Both the position numbers and the translations under genes were made by a program. Under the pieces are notes generated by a model. That model worked only from the letters and a program-made list of their open reading frames with translations, was not told the DNA's origin and searched no databases. Of a stretch of DNA of 64,000 nt, positions 32,755 to 44,917 are shown in pieces; position 1 is the stretch's first letter, and every line of letters begins with the position of its first letter. The DNA is taken from contig NW_024464918.1 in the NCBI RefSeq assembly GCF_017591425.1, positions 25,882,001 to 25,946,000 on the forward strand, in the 5' to 3' direction. The DNA comes from Ochotona curzoniae (Eukaryota > Chordata > Mammalia > Lagomorpha > Ochotonidae).

Positions 32755-34178
32755 GCATTTAAAACTGTAATAGAGGAAAACATATGAGAAGAGGTGCCCA
32801 GTGATGGGTACTGGTGGTGACTATGCCCTCTTCCAGTCTCCTTTCCTGGAGCTGTTGGAGAGCTGGGCTGGCAACTAAGGGGTGCACAGGGGCTCTGCAG
32901 AGCCCTGGGACCCAGCTTATGTCGTGAGGCTCTGCAGATATGGGTGGTGGCCACGTTTCCCTGGGCAGCACACAAGGCCCCATGAATGGCTGCTGCCTTT
33001 CCCAGTGCCCTCCGTTGCCCTGGCAGCAAGTTCATTGTGAGGCCAAAATGCTGCTGATTTACTGGCTTGAGTGGACACAAACAGAGGAAATGCCTTGCTT
33101 GGGAGACAGAGGCACATAGCATCTGATTCCGGCCATCAGCTGATTAGGATTTGTTGCATCCAAACAGGGTCAAATGAGATTAGAAAGAAAATGCCGTGCT
33201 CTGGTCTGTGTTTCAGAGAAACACACCATTCCTGTCAACAGGATGAATGAAGGGGAAACGGTACAGCAGCTACTGCATGTCAGTCTCTAGTTCCAAGACC
33301 AGCAGATGCAGGGGCTTCCAAGTTGCAGGGGGAGAGACAATGCTGGTTTCTGAGCCAGGGCAGAACCCCCTGCCTCCATCCATGCTCTGCCTCTTTTTTC
33401 CATTGGTGTAGTTTGTCTGATTTTCAGAGGCCCTGAGCATAGAATAAGTAAAGCCCTGGGGTGCCACCCTCTTCCATTATTGTCACCAATGGCTGAGTCA
33501 CTTCTGGTGGCAGTGACTGTCTAAGTGCTTTGCATCAAGCCCACCCCTTCAGACACAGCAGGAAAAGTTTCACTTGTGGCTCCAGTCACAGCCCTTGGGC
33601 CTGACTCTGGGCAAGTGTGTGACTCTGTGTATAAGTGTGCACACTGGGATTCAGTGGGTCCTGCATATCTGTCATTATTCTGCCTTTCTCACATCTCCTC
33701 GGTAGAGCTAGCAAGGCTCTCAAGTCAGGGTTCCTCATGGCAGACATGGTTTTGACCATGTGCAACAGCTTGGAGGGGAGATCTGGCTTGTGCTGGCTCA
33801 CCTCACAGCACTATGCACACTGCAGATGCTCATAGAGTGGCCTCCCCGGTTCATCTGTCCCCTGATCATTTCCTGGATGGAGGCTCTTCTGGAGTCAGAC
33901 TCTTCCACAGGGCCATCCTGAAGTCCTTCCCACTTGAAACAACAGTGAGGCCAAGAAACACTCACATGATCATGTCCTGGGATTCTTAAAAGTAATAGAA
34001 ACTGATGGATGTTGACACAAGACTTTGAAATGTCAACGCTTGAGGGATTGTGTTACTGTGACTCTCTCTTTCCCACCATTAGGATGGCAACATTGCCACT
34101 GAAGCGATGGTGCAGAAATGAGTGCATAATGGTAGCTAGGGATTATACTTGTATTTGCCTGAAAACTCAGTGTGTGTG
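32752..34178. other. Unassigned sequence
   Basis: About 1.4 kb with no gene or repeat recognised. Confidence 0.45.
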
Positions 34179-34220
34179 TGGGAGAGAGAGAGAGAGAGAC
34201 AGAGAGAGAGACAGAGACAA
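34179..34220. repeat. (GA)n-rich tract
   Basis: GAGAGA and GACAGA units following a short GT run. Confidence 0.85.
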
Positions 34221-35596
34221 ACACTGTTTCAGAACTAGGTCTAACAGGGAGATAAAATAATAACTCGCAGCTGTACGCCCAACATCCCAGATTCTCCCAC
34301 ACTCAGTTTTCTCCACAATCCCATCAGTGTGCAGGGGAGATGTGCTGGTGGTGGCCAAGTCTTACTGATCTCCTTTAATGGGGAAGGCATTGGGAGCCCT
34401 GAGGGACTCAGGACCAGCCCACAAGACAACTGGGCTGGTTCCAGGGTGTGAGCATGAAGTGAGGGGTTTGGGGGAGTGCAGCCAGGGGTACCCCAGGTAA
34501 GACACTAGGTCTACACCTCTGGGTGGAGGACTCAGGACTCTTCAGGCTTTCCTGCCAAACTCATCACTCCACTTGGCTCAACAGAGAGAAGGTGTATACT
34601 CTACGGAGCTGGTGATTCAGTGTATTCTAGAAAGGAGCTGTCGGAAAAGCCTTCATATTGCCATTCAGAAGACCCATGCAGTCTCCTCAGGAGGATGTCG
34701 GGGTTGAACACTAAAGACCTATATCCCCCAGTGTGTGGATGTGGCAGCTCACAAAGGCCCCAGTTCAGAGTATCTGCAGACAGCAAAGTGCTCTACACAT
34801 TCCAGTCCCTTTTGGGGAAGCAGCTGTTCGCCCATCCTAGTCTGGGGCACCAGCAAGCAAGCTCATCCCTGTAGAAGACTTGCCCAGGAGCTACGTGAGG
34901 AGAGTGGGGAATCAGGCTCCTATCTCCGCCTTCCTGGACCACAGTAACTGCCCAGAGGAGGGAGAAGCAGAGAGTAAATTTCCAGTTTCAATAGGTCTGG
35001 CTGTTTCTGAATCATTAGATGGGCAAGCTTTCATGTTCACAAATACACACATGCTTGCACACTCACTCCTCCTATGCTCACCAGTGAGAAGAAAAGATCG
35101 ATCATGTTTCAGTTGTTCTCTTCAAAGATTCTGCATCCATGCATGCCCATCCTTTCCACTTTCTAGTTCAAAAGTCACTCATCCAGGTGGCTTCCTCCCT
35201 GTCTTAGCTGCCCTGCCTTGGACAAGTCCCTGCCCAAACAGCAGGGCTCATGGGAGGCTCCACCTAATGCAACAGGCCAGGGGATGGCACAAAGTGCTCT
35301 CTGCAGCCCTCCCCACCCCCACAGCTTCCTTGGGTGGTCGTGACCCCTGTGACTGGCTGTGTCTAGTGCCTTTGTCAGGGACTGGCTCAGCATCGGAGCG
35401 CCAGAGCTTGCGCGTCCGTGTGCGCGCACACACACACATACACAAAACACTGCCCCAGACACTGACACCCTGGGCCAGGCGGCAACACAGTAGCAGAGAA
35501 AAGGGATCCTTTCATCCGCAGCCCTGCAACTCCCAGAAGTCTCTGCCGCATGACCTGCTGCTCCCTGGCAACGGAGGCCTCCAACCAAACAGGACT
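34221..35596. other. Unassigned sequence with a long chance frame
   Basis: No repeat family recognised. The window's longest open frame (34880-35773, 297 codons) crosses here, but it reads through a CA repeat (Arg-Ala-His-Thr-His) and shows no domain. Confidence 0.45.
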
Positions 35597-36110
35597 CGGC
35601 GCTTAGGAGTCCTCCATGGTGATCGCCCCAGGACCAACCGTGTTAAAATAACACTCAGGGGCGCTGCGGGGCTGTCTGCCGGCCTCTGCGTCCCTCCCCA
35701 CTGGCTGGAGAACAGCCCTACATTCCCCGACCTGGACCCGCTGCTGTCTGTCCCCTGGAGCCGGGGCCACTGAGAGCACTCGGTGCGTCCCCAGGGAGTG
35801 GGCTGGGGCAGGGCCAGAGCCAAAGGCCGCCGTTCTCAGCGCTGCCCTGGTACTGGTAGGGGCTGTGTGGCGCGTTGGCTGGAAGCGGGCCAGCACCTGA
35901 TGTGCATGCCGTGGCCCGTCCCTCTCTCCACACAGAGCCGCAGTACCCAGAGGACCGGGGAGCGGCTCGGCCTGCGGGGGAAGCAGCCGCAGCCCAGTGG
36001 CAACAGTGACAATTCCAGCACGCAGGACACACGGGTGGGCTCTGTTTCTTCTGGGAGCACCCAAGCAAGTGTGCCGAGAGACACAGCCTTCAGTCATCTT
36101 GCACTTCCGG
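35597..36110. promoter_or_regulatory. CpG-rich block, possible small CpG island
   Basis: By hand count about 30 CpG dinucleotides fall in roughly 510 bases, while the surrounding DNA has few. CpG retention suggests an unmethylated promoter or exon, or a recently CpG-rich sequence that is not a SINE. Open frames on both strands here are a by-product of high GC. Confidence 0.45.
35936..36109 (+). CDS. Candidate internal exon, 174 bp, product unknown
   Basis: The segment is preceded by a pyrimidine-rich acceptor, 'ccctctctccacacag' ending at 35935, and followed by a strong donor, 'ccg|gtaaga' at 36110. Its 174 bases are exactly 58 codons, so it could be skipped or included without shifting frame. 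Two of the three forward frames are open throughout. The first reads as a hydrophilic, Ser/Thr/Gln-rich peptide (for example QPSGNSDNSSTQDTRVGS) with no domain I recognise. It lies at the end of the CpG-rich block. No partner exons can be named, and it may equally be a non-coding RNA exon, a UTR exon or chance. Confidence 0.28.
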
Positions 36111-36522
36111 TAAGAATTGGGGTTTCTCTGTTCTGGGGGGACAGAGAGAAGCTTATACCAGGAGTTGGGTGTGTTTGCATGTGTGTTTGAGAGCAAGTAC
36201 AAGGCTACTTGAGGAGAAAGAAAGAGGAGCCAGGTAAAGGCAGAGAGATGTTTTAAAGTGGCTAGCACTTAAACTAGCCTCCTGGCAGGTGAATTCCAGA
36301 CATCTCCCTTCTAGCTCTGTTTACAGTAGGCAAGCGCGACAAGAAAAAACAGCACCTGCACTCAAGAGACTACAGAGGGAGGAAGAGGGGATGTGCCAGT
36401 CCGCCCCATTATCTCTGCTGCTCCCACCAGCCAGGGAACTGCAGGGGACTGCAGGGGAGGGAACAGGCTAATTTACCGCAGAGCTGGACCCAGCCCCTGC
36501 GGTTCTGTGGGTGCCCACAGCC

Positions 36523-36717
36523 ATGGCCCTGCGGATCTGGCTAGTACTATCTTGCTGTGTCACACAGTCCACTCCCTCTGGGCAGTCTGGAGCACCTGTC
36601 CCTGGACCGGGCAGCTTTGTGTTTGACCTTCTGATGTACACTTGGGCCAAAAGGCAGGGTTACAGAGGGTGGCAGCTGAAGGTTTTAATTGGGGTGAGAG
36701 AAAGGGACATCCACTGA
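36523..36717 (+). CDS. Possible micro-ORF, 64 codons, unlikely gene
   Basis: The ATG has G at -3 and G at +4, a strong Kozak context. The first residues (MALRIWLVLSCCVTQS) look like a short signal peptide. After that there is no recognisable domain and no disulphide pattern. It lies about 400 bases after the candidate exon. A chance open frame is the likeliest explanation. Confidence 0.12.
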   Translation: MALRIWLVLSCCVTQSTPSGQSGAPVPGPGSFVFDLLMYTWAKRQGYRGWQLKVLIGVRERDIH

Positions 36718-38279
36718 GTACCTGGGTAACTTGCAGCCGTGACTAGCACAGCCTCTCTGGACCCACTTGATGGGCACCCATTTACAGGAGCTGGAATGGC
36801 CGCCACTGGGCATTCTTTGGCATATACGGCATAAATACTCAGATTGCTTCTGCATGCCAAAAGTATGAGAGGCTTCTAGAGTGAGCCTGAGAAATTCAGA
36901 CTGCTGACTGTTGGGGTGAGAATTTCAGGTATTTCATCAAGCTGCCATGTTTTCAAGGACTTCATCTTGAATCTCACGCACAGAGCCTACCCTGCATTGT
37001 AACAGAATGCAAACCGTATGCCTTCTCTAACTGCTGTCCATCCAGCCCCACTTCTCCTCCTCCCTTTCTGCGTTGGCAACAGGCACTTTCCCTTTCACTC
37101 TCTGGGAGCTGTGACTATTTACTGCTTAGCTGCATAAGCCCAGGAAGACGAGTCCAGCAAGGGTAGCACAGTGGCAGAGGACTGGAAAGCCAGGGACCTT
37201 GCCCTGGTTTGGTGGTATCTGCTGAGGACTCAGCCAGGGCAGCATGTCCCCATGGGGGAGTCTGACTTAGTCACAGGTTCCCAGTTCCTTTGTTTTCGTG
37301 GGAGCTCACTGATCAGGCAGATCATCTCCTGAGCTGGTATTCCTGAGGGCAAGAGCCCTAATCTGCCATAGAGGGCAGCTGGTGGACACAGGTGGCTGAA
37401 TCCTGTGACCCTGGCTTCAGTTAATGTGAATGAAAGCACTTGGCGAACAACAAAGTCAATCGAGAAAAAGGTAACAGAATGAAGAATGAGTGTCTTGAAG
37501 ATACGCTTGCAAACCTGGTGTTTCCATATGGCTTGCCTGGTTCCAAGAAGCAGGGTCGGGCTAAGTGGTGTGATGGTACAGGCAAGCAGCATCCACTGGG
37601 GACACATGTCTGTGCACCTGTCTCCCTCAGGAGACATGTCTACACACTCTGCTCCTTGTTGAGAGATGTCTGAACCCAGGCAGGAGTGCAAACATTATCA
37701 CCATGCTGTAATGTACTGTGTGGACCCTGCAGAAACTAACAGAGCTCCCAGGACTGCCAGCACTGCAGTCCTGCCTGCCACGAGGGAGGCTATTGTGCGC
37801 AGTGGAAGGCACGCCCACTTCCACCTCATTAAAGAGGAATTGCTTGGCAAATGCCAAGTGCACCTTGAAGGAGACTGCCTGGAAAAATAACCTGTAGTCA
37901 TTTGTGCCCCTGGCATAGCCTGCTCTAGGTAAATCTAATGCCCATCCATGACATACATTGAGAGTGAATGAGTATGTTTTTCCTAAAGAAGGAATTCACT
38001 CAACCACCAATGTTCATCATGTCTAAATATGAGTCCCATCTCAGACCTAACAGGATCCAGTCCAGCCAACCACACAGAAGGGTGGTGACCGATGGAGGAG
38101 AGGCAGGTAACAGAGGAGGAGCTTGGGCTTCATGGAGATCACTTTCAGCCAGCAGTTCTCTAAAGCAACCCCGAGACGGAGGAGCAAGGATGGGGTTTTG
38201 AGCCAGGGGCCTACAGAAGAGAAAGGCAGGAAGGTAACACCAAGTCTTTCAATTCCTGAATTGCACTTCATGAGGGAGG
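36718..38279. other. Unassigned sequence
   Basis: About 1.6 kb without a recognised gene or repeat. Confidence 0.45.
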
Positions 38280-38490
38280 CAGGGTCACTCAGTGGCTAAG
38301 TACATCAATTCTGTGGTCAGTCTGCCTGGGGTCCAAAGCTTGGCCATGCCACTTCCCACACCTGTGCCTCAGTTGCATCAGCTGTTACAAACGCAACCTT
38401 GCTGTTAAAAGAGTCAAATGGGTGACACCCTTAGTGTGGTGCCTGGCTTCCTGTGTGATGTGAGCACTGCTGTTATTGCTGAAAGGTGAT
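38280..38490 (+). mobile_element. MIR
   Basis: 'cactcagtggctaagtacat', 'gtcagtctgcctggggtcca', 'ttggccatgccacttcccac', 'gtgcctcagttgcatcagct' and 'cttagtgtggtgcctggctt' match the MIR head and body in order. Confidence 0.8.
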
Positions 38491-39179
38491 CTCTGAGAGG
38501 GCTGCTCTCAGCCCTTTGACACCAAAGTGACACTTTCTCAGTGGCCACTGGGGCCACCTTGGATGGGTGGGCTGCCTCTGAGCACAGAAGGAAGTAGAAG
38601 AGCTCTTCTCATGGTCAGCAGCATGTCATATACTCATATGCTTCTCTCAGCAGCTTTCATGTGCATCCTATAAGTTAGCTGCTGCTATTTCCACATCTCA
38701 CGGCCCACTTTGGGCTCTGACTTTGGGTGATCTCATTGAAGACCAATACATGAACCAGGTGGCAACTGGTTAGTTTTGATTCTGAGTGCCTCTATGTTGG
38801 CTTAACTCATGCTAGATACAAGCAAGCCCGAGGCCCAAGCAGGAAGGACTAAAGAGGAAGAGTAGAGGTAGAGGAAGGAAGATAAGGAAGGGGAAAAGAA
38901 GACAAGAGGCAGGAGGAGAAACAGCAGTGGGAGTGAAGATGGGAGAGGGCCTTGTAGGAACTGCTAAGGCCTGCTGCACTTGGCCCATTCCTGGGCTACC
39001 TCTGGGGACACACATGTGCAGGAGAGCCAGACTGATGCTACACAGGTACAGACATCTGCTAGGCAGTCACACCCCTGTGTGCATATGATGGAGGAGCTAG
39101 GTCAGCTTCTAGTGAGAAGCTGATGCTTGGGTTGCCATCTGACAGGTTGCCAAGTGTGCCACCTGCTGAGGGCAGGGTA
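38491..39179. other. Unassigned, with a purine-rich tract
   Basis: No gene recognised. About 38830-38950 is strongly purine-biased (GGA/GAA-rich) and may be low-complexity or part of a decayed reversed L2. Confidence 0.45.
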
Positions 39180-39330
39180 TGCCAGGTGGAGGAGGAACAT
39201 GTGTGAAGGTGACATGGTATCATGAAGGGGCAGGAGGAGGAAGGCTGCTGGGGCTGGAGTGTCAGGAAGAGGGAATGAACCAAAGCCATAAGGGGCAGGC
39301 AGGGTGAACCCTACAGATGTACTAGAGGGC
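39180..39330 (-). mobile_element. Possible L2 fragment, reverse orientation
   Basis: 'ggaggaaggctgctggggct' and 'ggagtgtcaggaagagggaa' resemble reversed L2 ('cagcaaggaggccagtgtggctggag'). Confidence 0.35.
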
Positions 39331-40414
39331 TTAAGTCTTTAAGCTGCAAGACAGAGGAGCAAGCAATCCGACATTAGGAAAATTCTCATTTCAACAGGCA
39401 GTGTTGGATGGCGATGCTGGAGGCATGCCTCAGCAGAAACCCAGCACTGAAACAAGATATGCGATTCCTGAGATTAAAAATTTGGGTTCAGATGGTTTAT
39501 CAATCCCAGTGTCTCTCAACAGTGTGCTCTGTCACAGGCCCCCTGGGAAGGGACTAGATGGGGACACTACTCTCCCAGGAACCGGGCTGGGCTCCTACTG
39601 CATGTGACAACATGGCCCATTGCTAGCATCAATGCGGTATACAGAAAGCTCCCATGACCACCAGCTCTCCTTTGCCTGCTTCTCACCTGCCCAGCCCAAG
39701 AGCAGGCAGGTGTATTTTTCAGCAGAGTCCTGGAGAATGATAAGGACTGCCGTGGTTCAGGGGACAAGGGGAAAAAGTAGCTGGAGATGGGTCTGAGAGG
39801 GGCAGGAAGTGCTGAAGTCAAAACTTGCCTTATTTGTGAGTCCATGTAGGAAGCAGTGAGACGGGCCTGGGGTGTTTCCTACTTGGTGTTTGTCGTCTCC
39901 TAGTCTGCACAGATGCTCTGCTCCCACCAGTGGGAAGTGCATCAGGGCCAACTGCTGTGGCACAACCCATAATAGAAAAGTCCTGATACAATGGCCAACG
40001 CCATGCCGTGGCCACGTACCTTGCCTGCTATGCAGAGTTTGCTTTCTTTCCATGGGGGCAGAACCCTGGATTTTGCTAAGCAAGGGTGAGTTATTGGAGC
40101 ACCTGTGAAGCAACAGGGAGATTATGAGAAGGGCAAGAAGCCAGCTAGGAGGCCTCATGAGGGATAACATTCTACTGTCTCCTCCCTCCCCCATCGATTT
40201 ATTTCACATCACAGCCCCCTGGCCTCCTTCCTGTTCTGCTGTTCCATGTCCTTGTCTGCCTCTCATATTTTGCAATTGTTTTGCCAGCCTGCTGGAATGT
40301 TCCCTAAGGTTCTTCACATAGTGAAGTTCTTCTCATTTGCAAGCCTTCCTGTCCCTCCCTATTGGATCTCTTTTTGCTTTGTAGCACTTATCCATGGTGA
40401 TCTTGCCAATCTTT
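39331..40414. other. Unassigned sequence
   Basis: About 1.1 kb without a recognised gene or repeat; the longest open frame (145 codons, reverse) has no family features. Confidence 0.45.
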
Positions 40415-40733
40415 CATTTTAATGATTTAAAAGTCAAAAGTTACAGCAAGAGAGGGAGAGACAGAGAGGCAGAATTTTCATCTATTGGTTCACTCCCCAG
40501 ATGGCTACGACAGCCAGGGCTAGGCCATGCCAAATCCAGAAGCCAGGGGCTTCATCCTGGTCTCCCATGTGGATGGCAGGGGCACAAGTGTTTGGGTCAT
40601 CTTCTGCTGCATTTCCTAGGCTGTTAACAGGGAGCTGGACTGGAAGCAGAGTAGTTGGAATATTAAGTAGTACCTATATTTCATGCAGTGTCACAGGCGA
40701 TAGCTTTCCCATGTATACTACAACGGCAGCTTC
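40415..40733 (-). mobile_element. Old CSINE, reverse orientation
   Basis: 'ggttcactccccagatggct', 'tggtctcccatgtggatggc', 'ggctgttaacagggagctgg' and 'ctggaagcagagtagttgga' match a reversed C-repeat; the head is degraded. Confidence 0.82.
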
Positions 40734-40774
40734 TAATTGGCAAATTTTGTAGAAACTTGGTGTTACCTATTCTT

Positions 40775-40910
40775 TCCTCCAGAACATTAGGCTCAGAAAG
40801 GCAGGAACAAGCTTTTGTCTTGTTCCCTGCTGTATCTCCAGTGCCTAGAACAGAGCCAAGCCATACAGCAGGTGTTCAGTTTTTTTTCAGGCATTGAACA
40901 CTGAGTGGGG
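40775..40910 (+). mobile_element. L2 3' end
   Basis: 'ggctcagaaaggcaggaaca', 'ttgtcttgttccctgctgta', 'tctccagtgcctagaacaga' and 'acagcaggtgttcag' match the L2 3' UTR in forward orientation. Confidence 0.8.
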
Positions 40911-41889
40911 ACACTAGGGCAGCAATGGGACCTTATAACTACACTGTAGAGGGGTGAGGCACTTCTGAGAGCAAAGCCAAGAAATTTCCATCAGAGCCTC
41001 TAATCCTAACTCGGGGAAGGGAAGGATGTCACCTCTCAGTGCCCAGGACCTCATGCTATGAGTCAACCACTCTAGCCTGGTTGCCTTAGTCTCTTTTCTG
41101 CAGAAAAGTTAAGTTGGGAGTCAGGAGAAGTCCACTCTAGTGGTGCTGTTCAAGCAGAAGAGTGGATGACTTATTTTAGCTGATGGATATCACAGGCAAG
41201 CAAGTGAGGCCAGGTGCCTGGAAAGGGAGACGGTGATCCCACTTGCTCCCTGAAGCAGATGGAATCCCATCTCCCCCCACACATTTGATGGGAATTGTGG
41301 AAAAGGTTTGCATTGATTAATTGATGTGGGCACAGTGCTGAACCAATACCTTGGGGAATGAGAAGAGCTTCCGGCTTCTGAGAGTCCTCCTGTCTTTCCT
41401 CAGAATCTCTGGGAGAGTTGAGAAATGCAACCAAAGAAAAAGCTGAGAACGAGGCTCCCTGGTCCCTCCTTAGGTCTGCCCATGGAGGGTGAGTTCAGAG
41501 TTACAGGCTGCCTGAAGCTCGCTGGTTGCACATGCTTTGGAAAAAGGTGATGCTTAAGTGATAGGAGAAAATATTCCTCCCAAATTTCAGCCTCAGTTGG
41601 TTTTTCCTGCTTCATAATGAGGGGCTTTCTAGATGGAAGAAACTTAAGATCAGCTTCAGTTTCTCTCCAAGGTTGAACTCTGCACCCAGTTGACACATGA
41701 GACTAAACACTGTTCGGGGATGCCCGGCCGGGGCCTTGGGAAACAGAGCTTTGGGTTTCTCGGAAAGGGAGTTGCCATGGATACCAAGACTCCTTTCGAT
41801 CCCTCCAAATCAGACCTGTGTCTCTCAGAACCTTTTATTAAGTCAGAACAACAGCCCTGGCATCTGGTAGCAGAGCAGGACTCTGGGGA
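40911..41889. other. Unassigned sequence
   Basis: About 1 kb without a recognised gene or repeat. Confidence 0.45.
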
Positions 41890-42015
41890 AGCCCGTGTAG
41901 CTTGGAACTGCGGATCTGACACTCAGCAGCTGGGTGATCCTGGTCCAGTTACACAACCTCTGTGCTCCTGTAAAACACAGGCAACAGCAGCCCTAGATGC
42001 TAGGCTGTTGACAGG
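41890..42015 (+). mobile_element. MIR fragment
   Basis: 'cactcagcagctgggtgatc', 'cagttacacaacctctgtgc' and 'tcctgtaaaacacagg' match the MIR core. Confidence 0.65.
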
Positions 42016-42524
42016 GGATATATGAATTCACACACAAAGCCTACAGAACATGTCAACACCATGTCAGAGTCAGTTTCTTTATCTCAAGGGACAGTCATAC
42101 ATGTAAACACAGGATATTTTACCACACAAGGCACTGTATGCATGCAGTATTTGCTCAATAAAATACCACTGACAAGCTTTGCAGTCTGGCTAACGGCTTC
42201 TGGATGCCTACACAAGAATGCATCTGAATGCCCCCCCAAAAATGGCAGTGGGAACTGAGGCACCTGCTGCCCTGCCATTGCCTGCCAATCTTCTCTTCTT
42301 TGTTCCAGGAGAAGGTCACCATTTCAAGCCTTTTTCACACTAACACCCTCACGTCAAACATCTAAAACTAGCCAAGAAAGCAACATTCTTCCAGAGTTTA
42401 ATCCTAGAGCAGACCCATGACCCACCTCAGCAGCTTGAAGTACAGGTGCTCTCAATAAATCATTAAACAAGAGTGGACTTGAGCAAATCCCTTCCATTTA
42501 ATGCATGCACACATATATGCATGT

Positions 42525-42526
<2 letters not shown>
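42016..42526. other. Unassigned sequence
   Basis: No gene or repeat recognised. Confidence 0.5.

Positions 42527-42571
<45 letters not shown>
42527..42571. repeat. (AC)n microsatellite, about 22 units
   Basis: Uninterrupted AC array. Confidence 0.95.
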
Positions 42572-42574
<3 letters not shown>

Positions 42575-43469
42575 GCTTGATCCCCACACAGCCAGGGGTA
42601 TGAGGTTCCCTAGTACTTACATTTTTGAAAATTCTGTTCCTGTCCCCTGGCACTGGGCTTTGAGTTAAAGCTTTCTGAACATTGCCTATAGGGTTAAGGG
42701 GCTGACCTGGGCAGGGAGGGGTGCACATGGGCTGTCCGATGTCCCGCCCTCCCTTGCCTCATGGCCTAGTGTAGGAGATGGTCCACTGTCTGTAGCAGCT
42801 GCTCTAAGGATGGCTGTGGGGGGAGGGTAACAGAAGAATAGCATGGCACAGCACAGTGAACGCTCTGTCTCTCTCTCTATTAGGGTCTATTAGAACTTCC
42901 ACCCATACCACTGTAAGGCAGAAGCATGCCCTGGGCTGGCTACAGGCCAAGTCTGTTTATCCACTGCAGAGCAGGAGAGGGGCTGCGGGTGGCCGATTAG
43001 AGCTGCACACCCACCAGACGGCCGCAGCCCCAAGGCAGGATTTCCCGGAGTCGGGAGCCCAGCCCTCTCCCCTCCCAGCCGGCCCCACATCCTGCTGAGC
43101 CCGCACTGACCACTCATGTTTCTCATTATCTCTCCCCTATCCTGCAGAAAGGCTCCTTGCTCCACCCAGAGGTCTATTTATAACTTGCATGGTAATGTTA
43201 GGGCCGCATAAGACACACTGCCTCCGTCTGCAGGAAACCAGGCTGACTGGCAGGACAGTTGCCCTTGCTCAGGGAATTTCCCCCTCTCTCCCATCTTCCC
43301 TTCCTTCCCGGGTCCATGATAGCAAGCAAGGGCAGGGAGCAGCCAGTAGGCAGAGCCATCCAACTCCACCCTCTCAAGCATAGCCACATGGTGATGAGGT
43401 CTGTCCCCCACACAGGACAGCCACAGCCCTGCAACAGGGAGGCTATTACCCTCTGAACAGAGGGTAGAA
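42572..43469. other. Unassigned, moderately GC-rich
   Basis: No gene recognised. A good acceptor-like site 'tctctcccctatcctgcag' ends at 43147, and CTATTTATAA, a TATA-like word, lies at about 43172, but no donor or initiator pairs with either. Confidence 0.4.
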
Positions 43470-43730
43470 GTTGCTCCTGGGAGGTGACATGGAAGTGGGG
43501 ACCAGAGCAACAAAAGACCACTGTGCACACAAGGAGCAAATGAAATTTGGGGGAAGGTAGGAGAGGGGAGGGTGGGGGAGATGGAAAGACTTGAGCTGGA
43601 CAAGAGCTTGGTGTGTTCTAGAAGGCAAGAGAAGGTCAGCAGATAAGGGGGAAAGCAACCAGGATGAGACTGCAGAGGCAGATGGAGACCAGGCTGGGCA
43701 GGGCCTGCAATTGCGCAGTCTGTGCTGTAC
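43470..43730 (-). mobile_element. L2 fragment, reverse orientation
   Basis: 'gcttggtgtgttctagaagg', 'gcaagagaaggtcagcag' and 'ctgggcagggcctgcaattg' correspond to reversed L2 ('cttggcgtgttcgaggaacagcaaggagg', 'gggccttgtaggcc'). The 200-codon reverse frame here is an L2-sense relic plus chance sequence. Confidence 0.5.
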
Positions 43731-44129
43731 AAAGCCTTCAGGTGAGCTGGTAGGTGCAGGTGACATGCAATGACTAACATCCCAATACCTCAGCTGTCTC
43801 CCAAGAGAGACTTAATCTAACATTGAGATGGGCAGGCAGGAAGGCAGGGACGTGAGCTAGGAGGCCATGGGATCATGCAGGTGACAGAGCTGGGGCTCAA
43901 AGGGGACAGCACCCAGCTGGGAGCAAGCAGCCTCCTCCACAGTCAGCAGACAGAAACACTTTCCTTCCACAGGGTGCACAACTATGTCTTTCAGCTGTAA
44001 GACCAATCAAAAATGAAGGCTCAAGCTAGGGATCTGGTCAGTAGGACCTACAGGGTCTACACACCCCATTGCCAATGACTGGCCTTATTCATTAGGTTAC
44101 CAAGCACAGTTCAGGCTTAGTACAAGGCT
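43731..44129. other. Unassigned sequence
   Basis: No gene or repeat recognised. Confidence 0.5.
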
Positions 44130-44412
44130 GAGTGTTTCAGCCTGGTAGTTAAAGCAGCAATTATGACATCTGCACCTCACATTGGAGTACCTGGGTTCAA
44201 GGTCCAGTTCCAGCTCCTGGCTCCAGTTTCCTGCTAATGCAGACCCTGCGAGGCAGGGGTGATGGTGCAAGCAGCCAAGCTCCTGTCACTCCTATGAGAG
44301 ACCTGGGCTGTGTCCTGGCTCCCAGCTTTGGCTCTGGCCCAGCCTTTGCACAGTTCTGGCCATTGTCAGCACAGCAGATGGAAGTGACTGTTCACTCTCT
44401 CTCAAGCATTTT
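44130..44412 (+). mobile_element. Old SINE
   Basis: 'tggtagttaaagcagcaatt', 'ctcctatgagagacctgggc', 'ttggctctggcccagccttt' and 'agcagatggaagtgactgtt' fit an older C-repeat with a T/A-rich end. Confidence 0.7.
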
Positions 44413-44917
44413 TTTTTTTAATTGTAAAAAGCAATCTATCCCCAACACCTGCCTCATTTTCCTGAAAGATGTCTAAGAACTCTTCTCTCTTGTTCCTTAA
44501 ATCTTGGCCTCAGATTCGAGGCCACAGCCACCATTTCCAGTTTTTTTCCTGTGTTTATGTCCCTGCTCATCTGTCTTCACCTCCCTACATATTTATATAT
44601 TTATGTATGTTTTTAACACAAAGGGCACCACCCTATACTTTTAGACTTTTTGCTTACTTTTTTCATTTAGCGGATCATGAATATCCCTCATTCCATTAGA
44701 AATCTAAAACAGAATTTCTGAAGCATATTTGATTTTTTAATTGACATGAAGGAATTATACACACGCATGGAGTACCATGTGACATAAAGCAGAAAGCCAG
44801 TGTGGCAGCGTGGTCCTCTGCAACTAGCAGAGCCCTCTCCTGACATCTCCAGTTTGTGGTCATTGTGATGAATGTTGCTGGGTCACACATCCTTCTGCAG
44901 AAATGTTTATGTAAAGC
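44413..44917. other. Unassigned sequence
   Basis: AT-rich; nothing assigned. Confidence 0.5.

Noticed and set aside
34880..35773. 297-codon forward open frame, the longest in the window
   Set aside because: It reads through a CA repeat and GC-rich DNA, shows no domain, and has an equally open reverse strand in part. No family resemblance.
35603..36268. 221-codon reverse open frame over the CpG-rich block
   Set aside because: Arg/Ala/Pro-rich composition expected from GC-rich DNA; overlaps the better-supported candidate exon on the other strand.
43120..43200. Acceptor-like site plus TATA-like word as a promoter or exon
   Set aside because: No donor, initiator or CpG support nearby; either signal alone is common by chance.
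43178..43780. 200-codon reverse open frame
   Set aside because: Overlaps a reversed L2; the peptide is a mix of L2-sense relic and chance sequence.
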